Source: Mycobacterium sp. UM_CSW (GTDB lineage: Bacteria > Actinomycetota > Actinomycetes > Mycobacteriales > Mycobacteriaceae). From it: a stretch of DNA of 64,000 bases. The DNA is taken from NCBI RefSeq assembly GCF_000455205.1, contig NZ_AUWQ01000066.1:32266-96265 (forward strand), read 5' to 3'. Under the pieces are notes generated by a model. It made no database searches and was not told the origin of the DNA. It worked only from the letters and a program-made list of their open reading frames with translations. The position numbers and the translations under genes were made by a program. Below, one piece after another: positions 1-7,917 of this stretch (its first letter is position 1; every line of letters starts with the position of its first letter).

Positions 1-1
1 C

Positions 2-820
2 GTCTCGCTGCTGGCCGAGCACGGCCGGCTTGGGGAGCCCGTCATCGGGGTGTCGTTCGACGGGACCGGCTATGGCTGCGACCAAACCATCTGGGGCGGT
101 GAGGTTCTGGCCCTCGGGACCGACAGCCACCGGTTCGTCCGGGCCGGCCATCTGCTGCCGGTTCCGCTGCCGGGCGGTGACGCCGCGGTGCGCAACCCAT
201 GGCGGATGGCGCTGTCCCAATTGTGGATGGCCGGCATCGACTGGACCCCCGATCTCCCGCCGGTCGCCGCCGCGACCGAGGACGAATTGCGACTCACCCG
301 TTCGCAATTGGAGAGCGGAGCCGGGTGTGTCCCGTGTTCGAGCGTCGGCCGGCTGTTCGACGCGGTCGCCTCGCTGCTCGGGGTGCGGCACCGGATCGAC
401 TACGAGGGCCAGGCCGCCATCGAGCTCGAGGCTCTCGCGGAGACGGCCTCGGACGACCAGGGGCCGTCGCTGCCGCTGACGGTACGGGCCGACGGGGTGA
501 TCGATCCGACGACCATGGTGCAAACAATGGTGGCGGCCCGTTACGCCGGCACCGCGCCCGCGCTGCTGGCCGCCGCCTTCCACGAGGCGCTCGCGGACGC
601 CGTCGCCAAGGTGGTCCGTCGTGTGGCGGGCGATATCCGCCTCGTGGGGCTCACCGGCGGCGTCTTCCAGAACGTGCTGCTGCTGCGTGCTTGCCGTAAG
701 CGCTTGCAGCGCAACGGATTCGATGTCCTGACTCATCACATCGTCCCGCCCAATGACGGCGGGCTGGCGCTGGGTCAGGCCGCGATCTCGATGCTGACGG
801 GTTTGGAAGAGGATGACTGA
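2..820 (+). CDS. hypF: Carbamoyltransferase HypF, C-terminal part (5' end outside window)
   Basis: HypF makes the thiocarboxamide on HypE that becomes the cyanide ligand of the [NiFe]-hydrogenase iron. The visible 272 residues read through from the left edge and form the Kae1/YgjD-like carbamoyltransferase domain. They carry the [10 protein letters not shown] block near the start, GLTGGVFQN near residue 215, and the terminal [12 protein letters not shown] block typical of HypF C-termini. The acylphosphatase, zinc-finger and YrdC domains would lie upstream, outside the window. The stop overlaps the start of the next gene by 8 bases, so this is the head of the operon visible here. Identification is secure from motifs and from hypE, hypC and hypD downstream. 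Confidence 0.95.
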   Translation, partial: VSLLAEHGRLGEPVIGVSFDGTGYGCDQTIWGGEVLALGTDSHRFVRAGHLLPVPLPGGDAAVRNPWRMALSQLWMAGIDWTPDLPPVAAATEDELRLTRSQLESGAGCVPCSSVGRLFDAVASLLGVRHRIDYEGQAAIELEALAETASDDQGPSLPLTVRADGVIDPTTMVQTMVAARYAGTAPALLAAAFHEALADAVAKVVRRVAGDIRLVGLTGGVFQNVLLLRACRKRLQRNGFDVLTHHIVPPNDGGLALGQAAISMLTGLEEDD

Positions 821-1532
821 GGTGACTACTACTGCCATTGATCGCGGGCTGGGCGCCGAGTTGGCGGAGGACCTGGCGGCCGCCGCGTTCACGCTGGCCA
901 AGCGTTTCGCCGCGGGGGCGACCATGTGGTCGATCGCGCCGTCGTGGGAACCGCACGCGCTGCACATCGCGGTCGAGTTCGTGCACCCGGTGATCGTGGG
1001 CAAGCGGGCGCTGCCCGCGGTCGCGCTGACCGGACCGGAGTTGGTGGACCTGGTGCGGGTGTCGGTGCGGCCCGGCGACATCGTGGTCGCGGTCTCCGGG
1101 GCCGACGACCCGCAGGTGCGCTCGGTGATGCGGCGCGCCCCGGCGTGGGGGGCGACCACGATCTGGATCGGCAGCGGCGAGCGGCCCCCGGCCGGGATGG
1201 CCGATCACGTGCTGTGGCTCGACGACCCGGATCCGCGGGTGCCCGCGACGGGCGGCTTCGTGCTGTTCTATCACCTGCTGTGGGAGCTGACCCACGTGTG
1301 TTTCGAGCACCCGGGGTTGCTGAAAGACGACTGCTCGGAAGGGGTTTGCGTTACGTGCAGCGACGAGGGGCGCCTGGGCGAAGTCGTCGGCCCGTCGGCG
1401 GGCGGCCAAGCGTCGGTGCGCACCGCGCGTGGCGTCGAGGACGTGATCACCACGCTCGTCGACCCGGTCGACGCCGGCGACCTGGTGCTGGTGCATGCCG
1501 GCGCGGCGATCGGCCGGCTGGAGGACTGCTGA
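813..1532 (+). CDS. SIS-domain protein fused to a HypC/HupF-like domain
   Basis: A 239-residue fusion. Residues about 25-165 resemble a sugar-isomerase (SIS) fold, with [16 protein letters not shown] around 88-103 in place of the usual Ser/Thr-rich phosphosugar loop. Residues about 170-239 resemble a HypC/HupF chaperone domain with a CVTC motif at 179-182 followed by SDEG. HypC-type chaperones carry the Fe(CN)2CO moiety and escort the large subunit, but they normally start at an N-terminal Met-Cys; here the Cys pair is internal. The start overlaps the hypF stop and the stop overlaps the next ATG by one base, implying translational coupling. A role in hydrogenase maturation is inferred from context and the C-terminal domain. 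The ligand of the SIS part is unknown. Confidence 0.8.
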   Translation: MTEVTTTAIDRGLGAELAEDLAAAAFTLAKRFAAGATMWSIAPSWEPHALHIAVEFVHPVIVGKRALPAVALTGPELVDLVRVSVRPGDIVVAVSGADDPQVRSVMRRAPAWGATTIWIGSGERPPAGMADHVLWLDDPDPRVPATGGFVLFYHLLWELTHVCFEHPGLLKDDCSEGVCVTCSDEGRLGEVVGPSAGGQASVRTARGVEDVITTLVDPVDAGDLVLVHAGAAIGRLEDC

Positions 1533-2200
1533 TGAGTCAAGACGAGCCCACCAACTTCCTGTACCCGTTCATCGACGCGCAGGAGGATGACGCGAAGTCG
1601 CTGCTGGCCGACCTGGCCGCGTCCGCGCAGGCGAAGGCGGCCGAGAGCCTGGCGCTGCGGCGCTCCACCCTGGAGGCCAACGCCGACCTGGTGGAGGCGG
1701 CCGCCGCCGAGCTGGCACGCCGTTTCGCGGCGGGCGGGCGGCTGTTCACCTTCGGAAACGGCGGCAGCTGTACCGATTCCACGACGCTGGCGAGGCTGTT
1801 CGCCCGGCCGCCCATCGGCAGGCCGCTGCCCGCGTGGTCGCTGACGGCCGACCAGGCGGTAATGACCGCACTGGGCAACGACGTCGGATTCGAGTTGGTG
1901 TTCGCCCGCCAGTTGATCGCGCGGGCGAAAGCCGGCGACATCGCGATCGCCATGTCGACTAGCGGCGGGTCGCCCAACCTGCTCGCCGCGCTGGCCGAAG
2001 CGCACCGGCGCGAGCTCTACACGATCGGTTTCGCCGGCTACAGCGGCGGCGCCTTCGCCGACAACCCGAACGTGGACGCCTGCTTCGTCGTTCGGTCGCA
2101 AAGCGTGCACCGGATTCAGGAGTCGCAGGCGCTGCTGGGCTACCAGCTGTGGCTGAGTGTGCATCACCAGCTGGGCGATGAAGGTCTGGGGGCGGCATGA
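1532..2200 (+). CDS. SIS-domain protein, GmhA-like (phosphoheptose isomerase-like)
   Basis: A 222-residue single SIS-domain protein of the GmhA/DiaA type. It shows GNGGSCTDS at about 75-83 and STSGGSPN at about 142-149, the two loops that bind phosphosugars in sedoheptulose-7-phosphate isomerases. The ATG shares one base with the preceding stop (TGATG) and the stop overlaps the hypE start by four bases. The open frame continues upstream, but that part is antisense-style arginine-rich translation of the previous gene, so the ATG at 1532 is chosen. It may be a true sugar-phosphate isomerase or a repurposed binding protein; its position between hypF and hypE suggests a link to hydrogenase maturation. 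The enzymatic function is not established. Confidence 0.8.
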   Translation: MSQDEPTNFLYPFIDAQEDDAKSLLADLAASAQAKAAESLALRRSTLEANADLVEAAAAELARRFAAGGRLFTFGNGGSCTDSTTLARLFARPPIGRPLPAWSLTADQAVMTALGNDVGFELVFARQLIARAKAGDIAIAMSTSGGSPNLLAALAEAHRRELYTIGFAGYSGGAFADNPNVDACFVVRSQSVHRIQESQALLGYQLWLSVHHQLGDEGLGAA

Positions 2201-3309
2201 ACAAGCCGGCGGGCGAATACCTTTCGTCGGGCCCGCGGTTCGGCGAGGGCGAGGTGATCGAGCGGATCGAGTCGTTCCGCAGGCGTCGCCCCCGGTTGCT
2301 CGACGACCACGTGACGCTGGCCCACGGGGCGGGCGGCAAGGCCTCGGCCGCGCTGGTGGACGCGGTGTTCCTGGAGGCCTTCCGCAACCCGCTGCTGGAG
2401 TCCCTCGGCGACGGCGCGGTCCTGGCGCTGCCGGGCGGCGAGCGCCTGGCGATGTCGACGGACTCGTTCGTGGTGCAGCCCAGGCGTTTTCCCGGCGGGT
2501 CGATCGGTGAGCTCGCCGTCCACGGCACCTGCAACGACCTCGCGATGGCTGGCGCCGTGCCGTCCTGGATCTCCGCGGCGTTCGTCATCGAAGAGGGCTT
2601 CCCGATCGCCGAGTTGAAGGAGATCGTCGCCGACATGGCGGCCGCCGCCGCGGTCGCGGGTGTGCAGATCGTCACCGGCGACACCAAGGTGGTGCCCAAG
2701 GGCGCGGCCGACGGGCTGTTCGTCACCACCACCGGCGCGGGCGTCATCCCCGACGGGCGGGCGCTGTCGGCGCGGTCGGTGCGCACCGGGGACAAGGTGC
2801 TGCTGTCGGGGCCGATGGGCGATCACGGCATGGCCGTCATGCTCGCCCGCGGCGACCTGGCGATCGAGGCCGACATCGCCTCCGACACCGCGTCGGTCAG
2901 CCCACTGGTGGAGCTGCTCTTGGCGGCCGCCCCGTCCACCCGGTGGATGCGCGACGCGACCCGCGGTGGGGTCGGCACCGTGTGCAACGAACTCGCCCAG
3001 GCCTGCGGCCTCGGGGTGCTGCTGGAAGAGGAGCGACTTCCCGTGCGGCCCATGGTCAATGGCGCCTGCGAGTTGCTCGGCATCGATCCGTTGTACGTCG
3101 CCAACGAGGGCAAGTTCGTCGCCGTCGTCGCCGCGGAGGAGGCCGACGCCGGGCTGGCCGCGTTGCGGTCCCATCCCCTGGGCGCCGACGCGGCCGAGGT
3201 CGGGGAGATTGTCACCGAACCCGCCGAAACCGTGGTGCTGCGCACCGGGTTCGGCGGAACGCGGATCGTCGACATGCTCGTCGGGGACCCGCTGCCGAGG
3301 ATTTGCTAG
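2197..3309 (+). CDS. hypE: Hydrogenase maturation protein HypE
   Basis: HypE is an AIR-synthase-fold ATPase that dehydrates the carbamoyl group received from HypF to a thiocyanate on its C-terminal cysteine, then passes cyanide to the HypC-HypD iron. The 370-residue protein has the N-terminal LAHGAGGKAS glycine-rich segment, an STDSFVV stretch, the GDTKVVPKG motif and GPMGDHGMAVM. It ends in PRIC, so the essential terminal cysteine is present. The start overlaps the upstream SIS gene by four bases (ATGA) and hypC follows after 15 bases. Motifs and length match the family closely. Confidence 0.97.
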   Translation: MNKPAGEYLSSGPRFGEGEVIERIESFRRRRPRLLDDHVTLAHGAGGKASAALVDAVFLEAFRNPLLESLGDGAVLALPGGERLAMSTDSFVVQPRRFPGGSIGELAVHGTCNDLAMAGAVPSWISAAFVIEEGFPIAELKEIVADMAAAAAVAGVQIVTGDTKVVPKGAADGLFVTTTGAGVIPDGRALSARSVRTGDKVLLSGPMGDHGMAVMLARGDLAIEADIASDTASVSPLVELLLAAAPSTRWMRDATRGGVGTVCNELAQACGLGVLLEEERLPVRPMVNGACELLGIDPLYVANEGKFVAVVAAEEADAGLAALRSHPLGADAAEVGEIVTEPAETVVLRTGFGGTRIVDMLVGDPLPRIC

Positions 3310-3324
3310 AGGAGATGGGCTGAC

Positions 3325-3597
3325 ATGTGTCTTGGGATTCCGGGCCGGATCGTCGAAATCACCGATCCCGCCAACTATCTGGCCAAGGTGGACGTCAGCG
3401 GCGTGCAGCGCACCATCAGCGTGCGCCTGCTGGAGGACGACATGCCCGAGCCCGACGACTGGGTGCTGGTCCACGTCGGCTTCGCCATGGCCAAGATCGA
3501 CGAGAGCGAGGCGCTGCTCACGCTGGCCGCGATCCAGAAACTCGGTGAGGCCTATCAAACCGAGATGGAAGCCTTCGACTCGTCGGCCATCATCTAA
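3325..3597 (+). CDS. hypC: Hydrogenase maturation chaperone HypC
   Basis: A 90-residue HypC/HybG/HupF chaperone beginning MCLGIPGRI, with the conserved Cys2 that binds the iron cofactor after methionine removal and contacts the large subunit. The family OB-fold length and the V-H-V-G-F-A-M-A-K region near residues 50-58 are present. A GAGGAGATGGG Shine-Dalgarno-like stretch precedes the ATG. It lies between hypE and hypD, its usual place. This is a second HypC-type domain in the operon, next to the internal one in the 813-1532 fusion, so the two may serve different steps or different large subunits. Confidence 0.96.
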   Translation: MCLGIPGRIVEITDPANYLAKVDVSGVQRTISVRLLEDDMPEPDDWVLVHVGFAMAKIDESEALLTLAAIQKLGEAYQTEMEAFDSSAII

Positions 3598-3608
3598 GGG
3601 GAACTGCT

Positions 3609-4748
3609 ATGAAATTCGTTGACGAGTTTCGTGATCCGGCCGCGGCGCGCAAGCTGCTGGGCGCCATAAACAGCCTGGCGCGTTTGGCTGGCGACGGTGG
3701 CGAACAGTTCAAGTTCATGGAGGTGTGTGGCGGGCACACGCACACCATCTACCGGCACGGCATCGAACACCTGCTGCCCGACAACGTCGAGCTGGTGCAC
3801 GGCCCGGGCTGCCCGGTCTGCGTGATCCCGATGGGCCGCATCGACGACGCGATGTGGCTGGCCGGCCAGCCCGACGTCATCTTCACCTGTTTCGGCGACA
3901 TGATGCGCGTGCCCGGGTCCAACGGCAGCCTGCTGGACGCCAAGGCGCGCGGCGCCGACGTGCGGTTCGTCTACTCGCCGCTTGACGCGCTGAAGATCGC
4001 CGTCGACAACCCCGACAAGCAAATCGTGTTCTTCGCCATCGGCTTCGAGACCACCGCGCCCTCGACCGCGGTGACGCTGGTGCGCGCCCGCGACCTGGGC
4101 CTGCCCAATTTCAGCGTCTTCTGCAACCACGTCACCATCGTCCCGCCGATCAAGGCCATCCTGGAATCCCCCGACTTGCGGCTGTCCGGGTTCATCGGAC
4201 CCGGGCACGTGTCGACGGTGGTGGGCAACCGCCCCTACCGGTTCGTGCCCGAGGTGTACCGAAAGCCGTTGGTAGTGGCGGGTTTCGAGCCGCTGGACAT
4301 CCTGGCGGCGGTCGCGATGCTGCTGAGCCAGATCCGCGAGGGCCGCTGCGAGGTGGAGAACCAGTACAAGCGTGTGGTGCCCGAGCGCGGCAACCCCGCG
4401 GCGCTGGCCCTGATGGGCAAGGTGTTCGCGCTGCGCCCGCACTTCGAATGGCGCGGGCTGGGCTTCATCTCGCAGAGCGCGCTGCGGCTGCACGACGACT
4501 TCGCGGAATTCGACGCCGAGCTGCGCTTCGCGATGCCCGGCGTGCGCGTCGCCGACCCCAAGGCCTGCCAGTGCGGCGAGGTGCTCAAGGGTGTCCTCAA
4601 GCCCTGGGAGTGCAAGGTTTTCGGCACCGCGTGCACCCCCGAGACGCCGATCGGCACGTGCATGGTGTCGCCCGAGGGAGCGTGCGCGGCCTACTACAAC
4701 TTCGGCCGCATGCACCGCGACGCGGTCAAGCTGGTGGGGCGCACTTGA
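3609..4748 (+). CDS. hypD: Hydrogenase maturation protein HypD
   Basis: HypD is the [4Fe-4S] scaffold on which, together with HypC, the Fe(CN)2CO unit is built. The 379-residue sequence has the VCGGHTHT motif near residue 40, GPGCPVCVIP near 68, and the C-terminal cysteine set CQCGEVLKG ... WECKVFGTACTPETPIGTC that holds the cluster. An AAGGGGAA Shine-Dalgarno sits upstream of the ATG. Its stop TGA overlaps the TTG start proposed for the next gene. All diagnostic residues are present and length is normal. Confidence 0.97.
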   Translation: MKFVDEFRDPAAARKLLGAINSLARLAGDGGEQFKFMEVCGGHTHTIYRHGIEHLLPDNVELVHGPGCPVCVIPMGRIDDAMWLAGQPDVIFTCFGDMMRVPGSNGSLLDAKARGADVRFVYSPLDALKIAVDNPDKQIVFFAIGFETTAPSTAVTLVRARDLGLPNFSVFCNHVTIVPPIKAILESPDLRLSGFIGPGHVSTVVGNRPYRFVPEVYRKPLVVAGFEPLDILAAVAMLLSQIREGRCEVENQYKRVVPERGNPAALALMGKVFALRPHFEWRGLGFISQSALRLHDDFAEFDAELRFAMPGVRVADPKACQCGEVLKGVLKPWECKVFGTACTPETPIGTCMVSPEGACAAYYNFGRMHRDAVKLVGRT

Positions 4749-5488
4749 CCGACATCCGCGGTGCCGAGATGTTCGCCCGGTACGCGTACGCCCCCAACGC
4801 CCTTGGCTACTGCGGGCCCCCGCTCGGGGCCACCCTGCGCGACGGGTCCGTCGACGAGGTGCGCCGCGCGGCGACGGGATTTTCCGGGGCCTGGCCCTAC
4901 CTGCAGGTCCTGTCCCGGCTGACCGGCATCGCCGACCCGCTGGATTACCGGCTCGTCGAATCCTATTGGCTCGGTGGCGGTCTCGGCGCCGGCCTGGATC
5001 CGGGCGCGTTCTTCGACGCGCTGCTGGAGATCATCGGCCCGCAGGCCGGCCGGTACTGGTCGCACCTCACCCCCGAGCTGGGCCACGAGGCCGCCGCCAA
5101 CCACTGCTTTCACGTGTTCGGGGTGTATCCGTGGACCCGGTTTTTAGGACTTAAAAACCGAAGCATGGATGAGCACCCGCTGAGCGTCCTGGACAACTGC
5201 CGGATCACCTGGGGCACAGTCGTTTCCCGCGACAACGACGACGTCGAGGTGTCGTGCCGGAAGCTCCTCTGGGACGGCCGGGCCCTGAGGCTGTCCGAGC
5301 CCGCTGTCCGCCCGCTCGACGTCTGGGCCGACGGGTACAGCGCCGTGCCCGACGTCGCCGTCGGCGACGAAGTCGCGGTGCACTGGGGCCGGCTGTGCGG
5401 CCGGCTGACACCGGAGCAGGTTGGCGCGCTCGCCGACAGCACCGACCGTCAGCTGCGGGTGACCAGCCAACGACTGGCGCACGTTTAG
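4745..5488 (+). CDS. Unrecognised protein at the end of the hyp operon
   Basis: A 247-residue protein that I cannot assign to a named family. A TTG at 4745 overlaps the hypD stop (TTGA) and is preceded by a purine-rich GGTGGGG, so it is preferred; an ATG at 4769 is the alternative. No signal peptide, membrane segment or metal-binding cysteine pair is obvious. An aromatic N-terminal block (FARYAYAPNALGYCG), several His/Trp residues (GRYWSHL, HCFHVFGVYPW) and a basic middle are notable. Tight coupling to hypD suggests a job in hydrogenase maturation or quality control. This is inference from position only. Gene status is strong because codon use matches its neighbours and the frame is long. Confidence 0.75.
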   Translation: MTDIRGAEMFARYAYAPNALGYCGPPLGATLRDGSVDEVRRAATGFSGAWPYLQVLSRLTGIADPLDYRLVESYWLGGGLGAGLDPGAFFDALLEIIGPQAGRYWSHLTPELGHEAAANHCFHVFGVYPWTRFLGLKNRSMDEHPLSVLDNCRITWGTVVSRDNDDVEVSCRKLLWDGRALRLSEPAVRPLDVWADGYSAVPDVAVGDEVAVHWGRLCGRLTPEQVGALADSTDRQLRVTSQRLAHV

Positions 5489-5537
5489 GCAAGAATCGCG
5501 CAAGGATTAGGCAAGGCGCCCGCCGGACGCTGTGCAC

Positions 5538-6182
5538 ATGAGCACACCTTCGTACCGTCGGCGGGCCATCACCAAGCTCGCGCTGATCGCCGCGGCGACC
5601 GTTGTGGCAGCGTGCGCGCACACGACAGCGCCCGCAACGGTGATGCCCAAGACCAGTCCGACGACCACGTCGCGCGCGCCTGGCAAGGGCGCGGTCACCT
5701 TCGAATACTTGCAGCGCGCGCCCGTCCCGGGGCTGTGCGAGCACGATCCGGGCCAACTGAGAGGCGGTGAATTGCCGCAACAAGAGGGGCATCCCGGACA
5801 CGTCGGGATCGCGTTGAACTACAACACGGGCGCCTACAAGGTCGCGTTTGGCGACCTGACCGGGCGCGGAGGCGACGCCGCCATGGTCATCCACTGCAAT
5901 GCCGGTGGGGTCGGGTGGCCGGAGATCGTGCAGCTCTACACCGCGGGCCCGCAGCTCTCAAAAACCGGGCCCACGCGGCTGGGTGGAATCGACCTCGACG
6001 ACCTCACCCACGGCGGCAGGGAAGTCGTGACCGATCTGTCCATCTCGGACCATGTCGTGCATGTGACGTGGATGACCACCGGTCCGAATGAGGCAATGTG
6101 TTGCGGGACCGTGGAGATGAAGGCCGACCTCCGTTGGGACGGTTCCACGGTGGTTGCCCAGAACGTGCGCCGAGTCAACTGA
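5538..6182 (+). CDS. Putative secreted lipoprotein
   Basis: A 214-residue protein with a basic N-terminus, a hydrophobic stretch and a lipobox ending VVAAC (Cys at about 26), followed by a Thr/Pro-rich linker of mature lipoprotein type. The rest is a globular, Gly- and Asp-rich domain with a CC pair near residue 185 and single Cys residues near 67 and 120, possibly forming disulfides outside the membrane. A GTG six bases upstream is an alternative start. It resembles in general character the uncharacterised mycobacterial Lpp/Lpr lipoproteins, but I do not recognise the family. The gene is separate from the hyp operon, 49 bases downstream of it. Confidence 0.75.
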   Translation: MSTPSYRRRAITKLALIAAATVVAACAHTTAPATVMPKTSPTTTSRAPGKGAVTFEYLQRAPVPGLCEHDPGQLRGGELPQQEGHPGHVGIALNYNTGAYKVAFGDLTGRGGDAAMVIHCNAGGVGWPEIVQLYTAGPQLSKTGPTRLGGIDLDDLTHGGREVVTDLSISDHVVHVTWMTTGPNEAMCCGTVEMKADLRWDGSTVVAQNVRRVN

Positions 6183-6209
6183 GACCGTCTGGCGTGCCAG
6201 ACTGGCCCG

Positions 6210-7322
6210 ATGGCCGGTTCGATCTGCGACGTGCTGCCGGCCGCGGCCGCGTTGCTCGGCGCCCCCGACGGGGCCGACCGGTTGGGCCTCGCGGAATCCG
6301 TCGGCGACGTCGACCGCGTCGCGGTCGTGCTGGTCGACGGGATGGGGTGGCACCTGCTACCCAAGCTGACCGGTGACGCGCCGCTGCTGGCCTCGGTGCT
6401 GGCCGGCGGCACCGGGAACCTGACCGAACTCACCTGCACCTTTCCGTCGACGACGCCGACCAGCCTGGTGTCCCTGGGCACCGGCGCTTGGCCCGGAGAG
6501 CACGGCATCCTCGGTTTCACCCTCAATGTGCCCGGCACCGAGCGGGTGCTCACCCACATCGTCTGGCGCGACGACCCGCCCCACGCCGAATGGCAGCCGC
6601 TGCCGAGTTGGTTCGGCCGGCTCGAGCGGGCCGGCATCGCCGCGCGGGCGGTGCTGCCCGCGCCGTTCATCGGCAGCGGGTTGACCGACGCGGCGTACCG
6701 CGGCGCGCGCTTCCGCCCGACACAGCCGACCGACGACTACGCCCAGCTGGTGGCCGACGAGGTGCAGGCGGGGCCGGGCCTGGTCTTCGGCTACATCGCC
6801 GACCTGGACACCGCCGCCCACCTGTTCGGCATCGGATCCCAGCACTGGCACGAGGCGGCGGTGCGCGTCGACGCCCTGCTGACCCGGCTGGTCGATACCC
6901 TGCCGCCGAACGCGGCGCTGCTGGTGACCGCCGACCACGGCGGCCTCAATGTCCCCCCGGACGCCCGCGTCGATCTCGACACCGACCCGCGGCTGGGCGA
7001 CGGGGTGCGCGTGGTCGCCGGCGAGCCGCGGGTGCGCTACCTGCACACCGAGCCGGGCGCCGCCGCCGACGTGCGGGCCGCCTGGGCCGAGACGCTCGAC
7101 GGCCGGGCACACGTCTACGACCGCGAGCACGCCGTGGCCACCGGGATGTTCGGGCCGGTGAACCCGGCGCACCTGGCGCGGATCGGCGACGTCGTCGTCG
7201 TCTGCACCGGCGACACCGCCGTGCTGGCGACCGCCCACGAGCCCCCGGAATCCGCCCGCCTCATCGGCTTTCACGGCGGGGCGACCCCGGTCGAGATGGC
7301 GATTCCATTGATCGTTTTCTGA
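6210..7322 (+). CDS. Alkaline-phosphatase-superfamily phosphodiesterase/nucleotide pyrophosphatase
   Basis: A 370-residue type I phosphodiesterase/nucleotide pyrophosphatase-like protein of the alkaline phosphatase superfamily. It has the metal-binding VVLVDGMGWH near residue 40, a Thr-rich nucleophile region STTPTSLVSLGTG with GEHGILGF around 80-105, YIADLDTAAH near 195, and TADHGGLNV near 245. These supply the two-metal site expected for phosphomonoester or diester cleavage. No signal peptide is visible, so it is probably cytosolic. The substrate is unknown. It starts 27 bases after the lipoprotein stop and may be cotranscribed with it. Confidence 0.85.
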   Translation: MAGSICDVLPAAAALLGAPDGADRLGLAESVGDVDRVAVVLVDGMGWHLLPKLTGDAPLLASVLAGGTGNLTELTCTFPSTTPTSLVSLGTGAWPGEHGILGFTLNVPGTERVLTHIVWRDDPPHAEWQPLPSWFGRLERAGIAARAVLPAPFIGSGLTDAAYRGARFRPTQPTDDYAQLVADEVQAGPGLVFGYIADLDTAAHLFGIGSQHWHEAAVRVDALLTRLVDTLPPNAALLVTADHGGLNVPPDARVDLDTDPRLGDGVRVVAGEPRVRYLHTEPGAAADVRAAWAETLDGRAHVYDREHAVATGMFGPVNPAHLARIGDVVVVCTGDTAVLATAHEPPESARLIGFHGGATPVEMAIPLIVF

Positions 7323-7344
7323 CCCGCCCAGGCACCTCGGCGAG

Positions 7345-7698
7345 TCACCACCAGGCCATGCGCAACCGCGCCAGGTCCTTCAGCCGAACGAACGCACGCC
7401 CAAGGCGCATCCGGACGGCCTCAGGGACACGCGGCCGCCGGATGCGTCGGCGCTTGGAGTCGCTGCCCACACCCGCGCTGGCGCGAACGCGGGAAGTATC
7501 CGGGGACAGCCACCGGGGCGCCCCCGCCAAGTCGGAAGGCATGGGTTCGTGCAGCATCCGGGGACGGCGCAAGCCGCCTGAGACCGGGCAATAGATGCCA
7601 GTGGGATCGCTTTTCATGGAGCCATCCCGGGGGATCCACACACCCGAAGGGTGCTGGAGAATTTCCCTGCCGCAGTGGCGGCAGGTGGCCGCATACAA
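7345..7698 (-). CDS. Small hypothetical protein with CxxC motif
   Basis: A 117-residue basic protein. The N-terminus carries C-R-H-C within residues 6-9 and a third Cys near 37, resembling a partial zinc ribbon; the C-terminal half is strongly Arg-rich. The proposed start is a TTG at 7698 with a GGGGGACGAAAG stretch just upstream. It is convergent with the preceding phosphodiesterase. There is no recognisable family and only three cysteines, so metal binding is uncertain. A competing overlapping frame on the same strand looks like a shadow. Confidence 0.5.
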   Translation of the reverse strand: MYAATCRHCGREILQHPSGVWIPRDGSMKSDPTGIYCPVSGGLRRPRMLHEPMPSDLAGAPRWLSPDTSRVRASAGVGSDSKRRRIRRPRVPEAVRMRLGRAFVRLKDLARLRMAWW

Positions 7699-7917
7699 CT
7701 TTCGTCCCCCGTGATATTCGCTTGCAGGTTAGCGCCGCCCCCGACTGCACCGCTGGTTATGTCAACCTTACTTCGCAGTCACCCAAAAATGAAAGCACCT
7801 GTTTTCAAAGTCGGCGCCGAGCGTTCTCACAGCTCACTCCCCGTTATGAGAGCAAACAGGCTGTAACCCTGGCACGTATATCAAGGCATTCGGGTGCATT
7901 CGGGTGGAGAGGTGGTA

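Noticed and set aside
651-1496. Minus-strand frame of 281 codons opposite the SIS-HypC gene
   Set aside because: Arg/His/Gly-rich antisense translation with no family features, common in high-GC DNA.
926-1531. Long upstream extension of the GmhA-like frame
   Set aside because: It is Arg/Gly-rich shadow translation of the SIS-HypC gene; the ATG at 1532 with the TGATG overlap is a better start.
4448-4744. Upstream extension of the last hyp-operon gene inside hypD
   Set aside because: Shadow of hypD; low-complexity Arg/Ala composition.
7421-7750. Alternative minus-strand frame overlapping the small Cys-motif protein
   Set aside because: Starts in AT-richer non-coding DNA, has a less ordered composition and no ribosome binding site.
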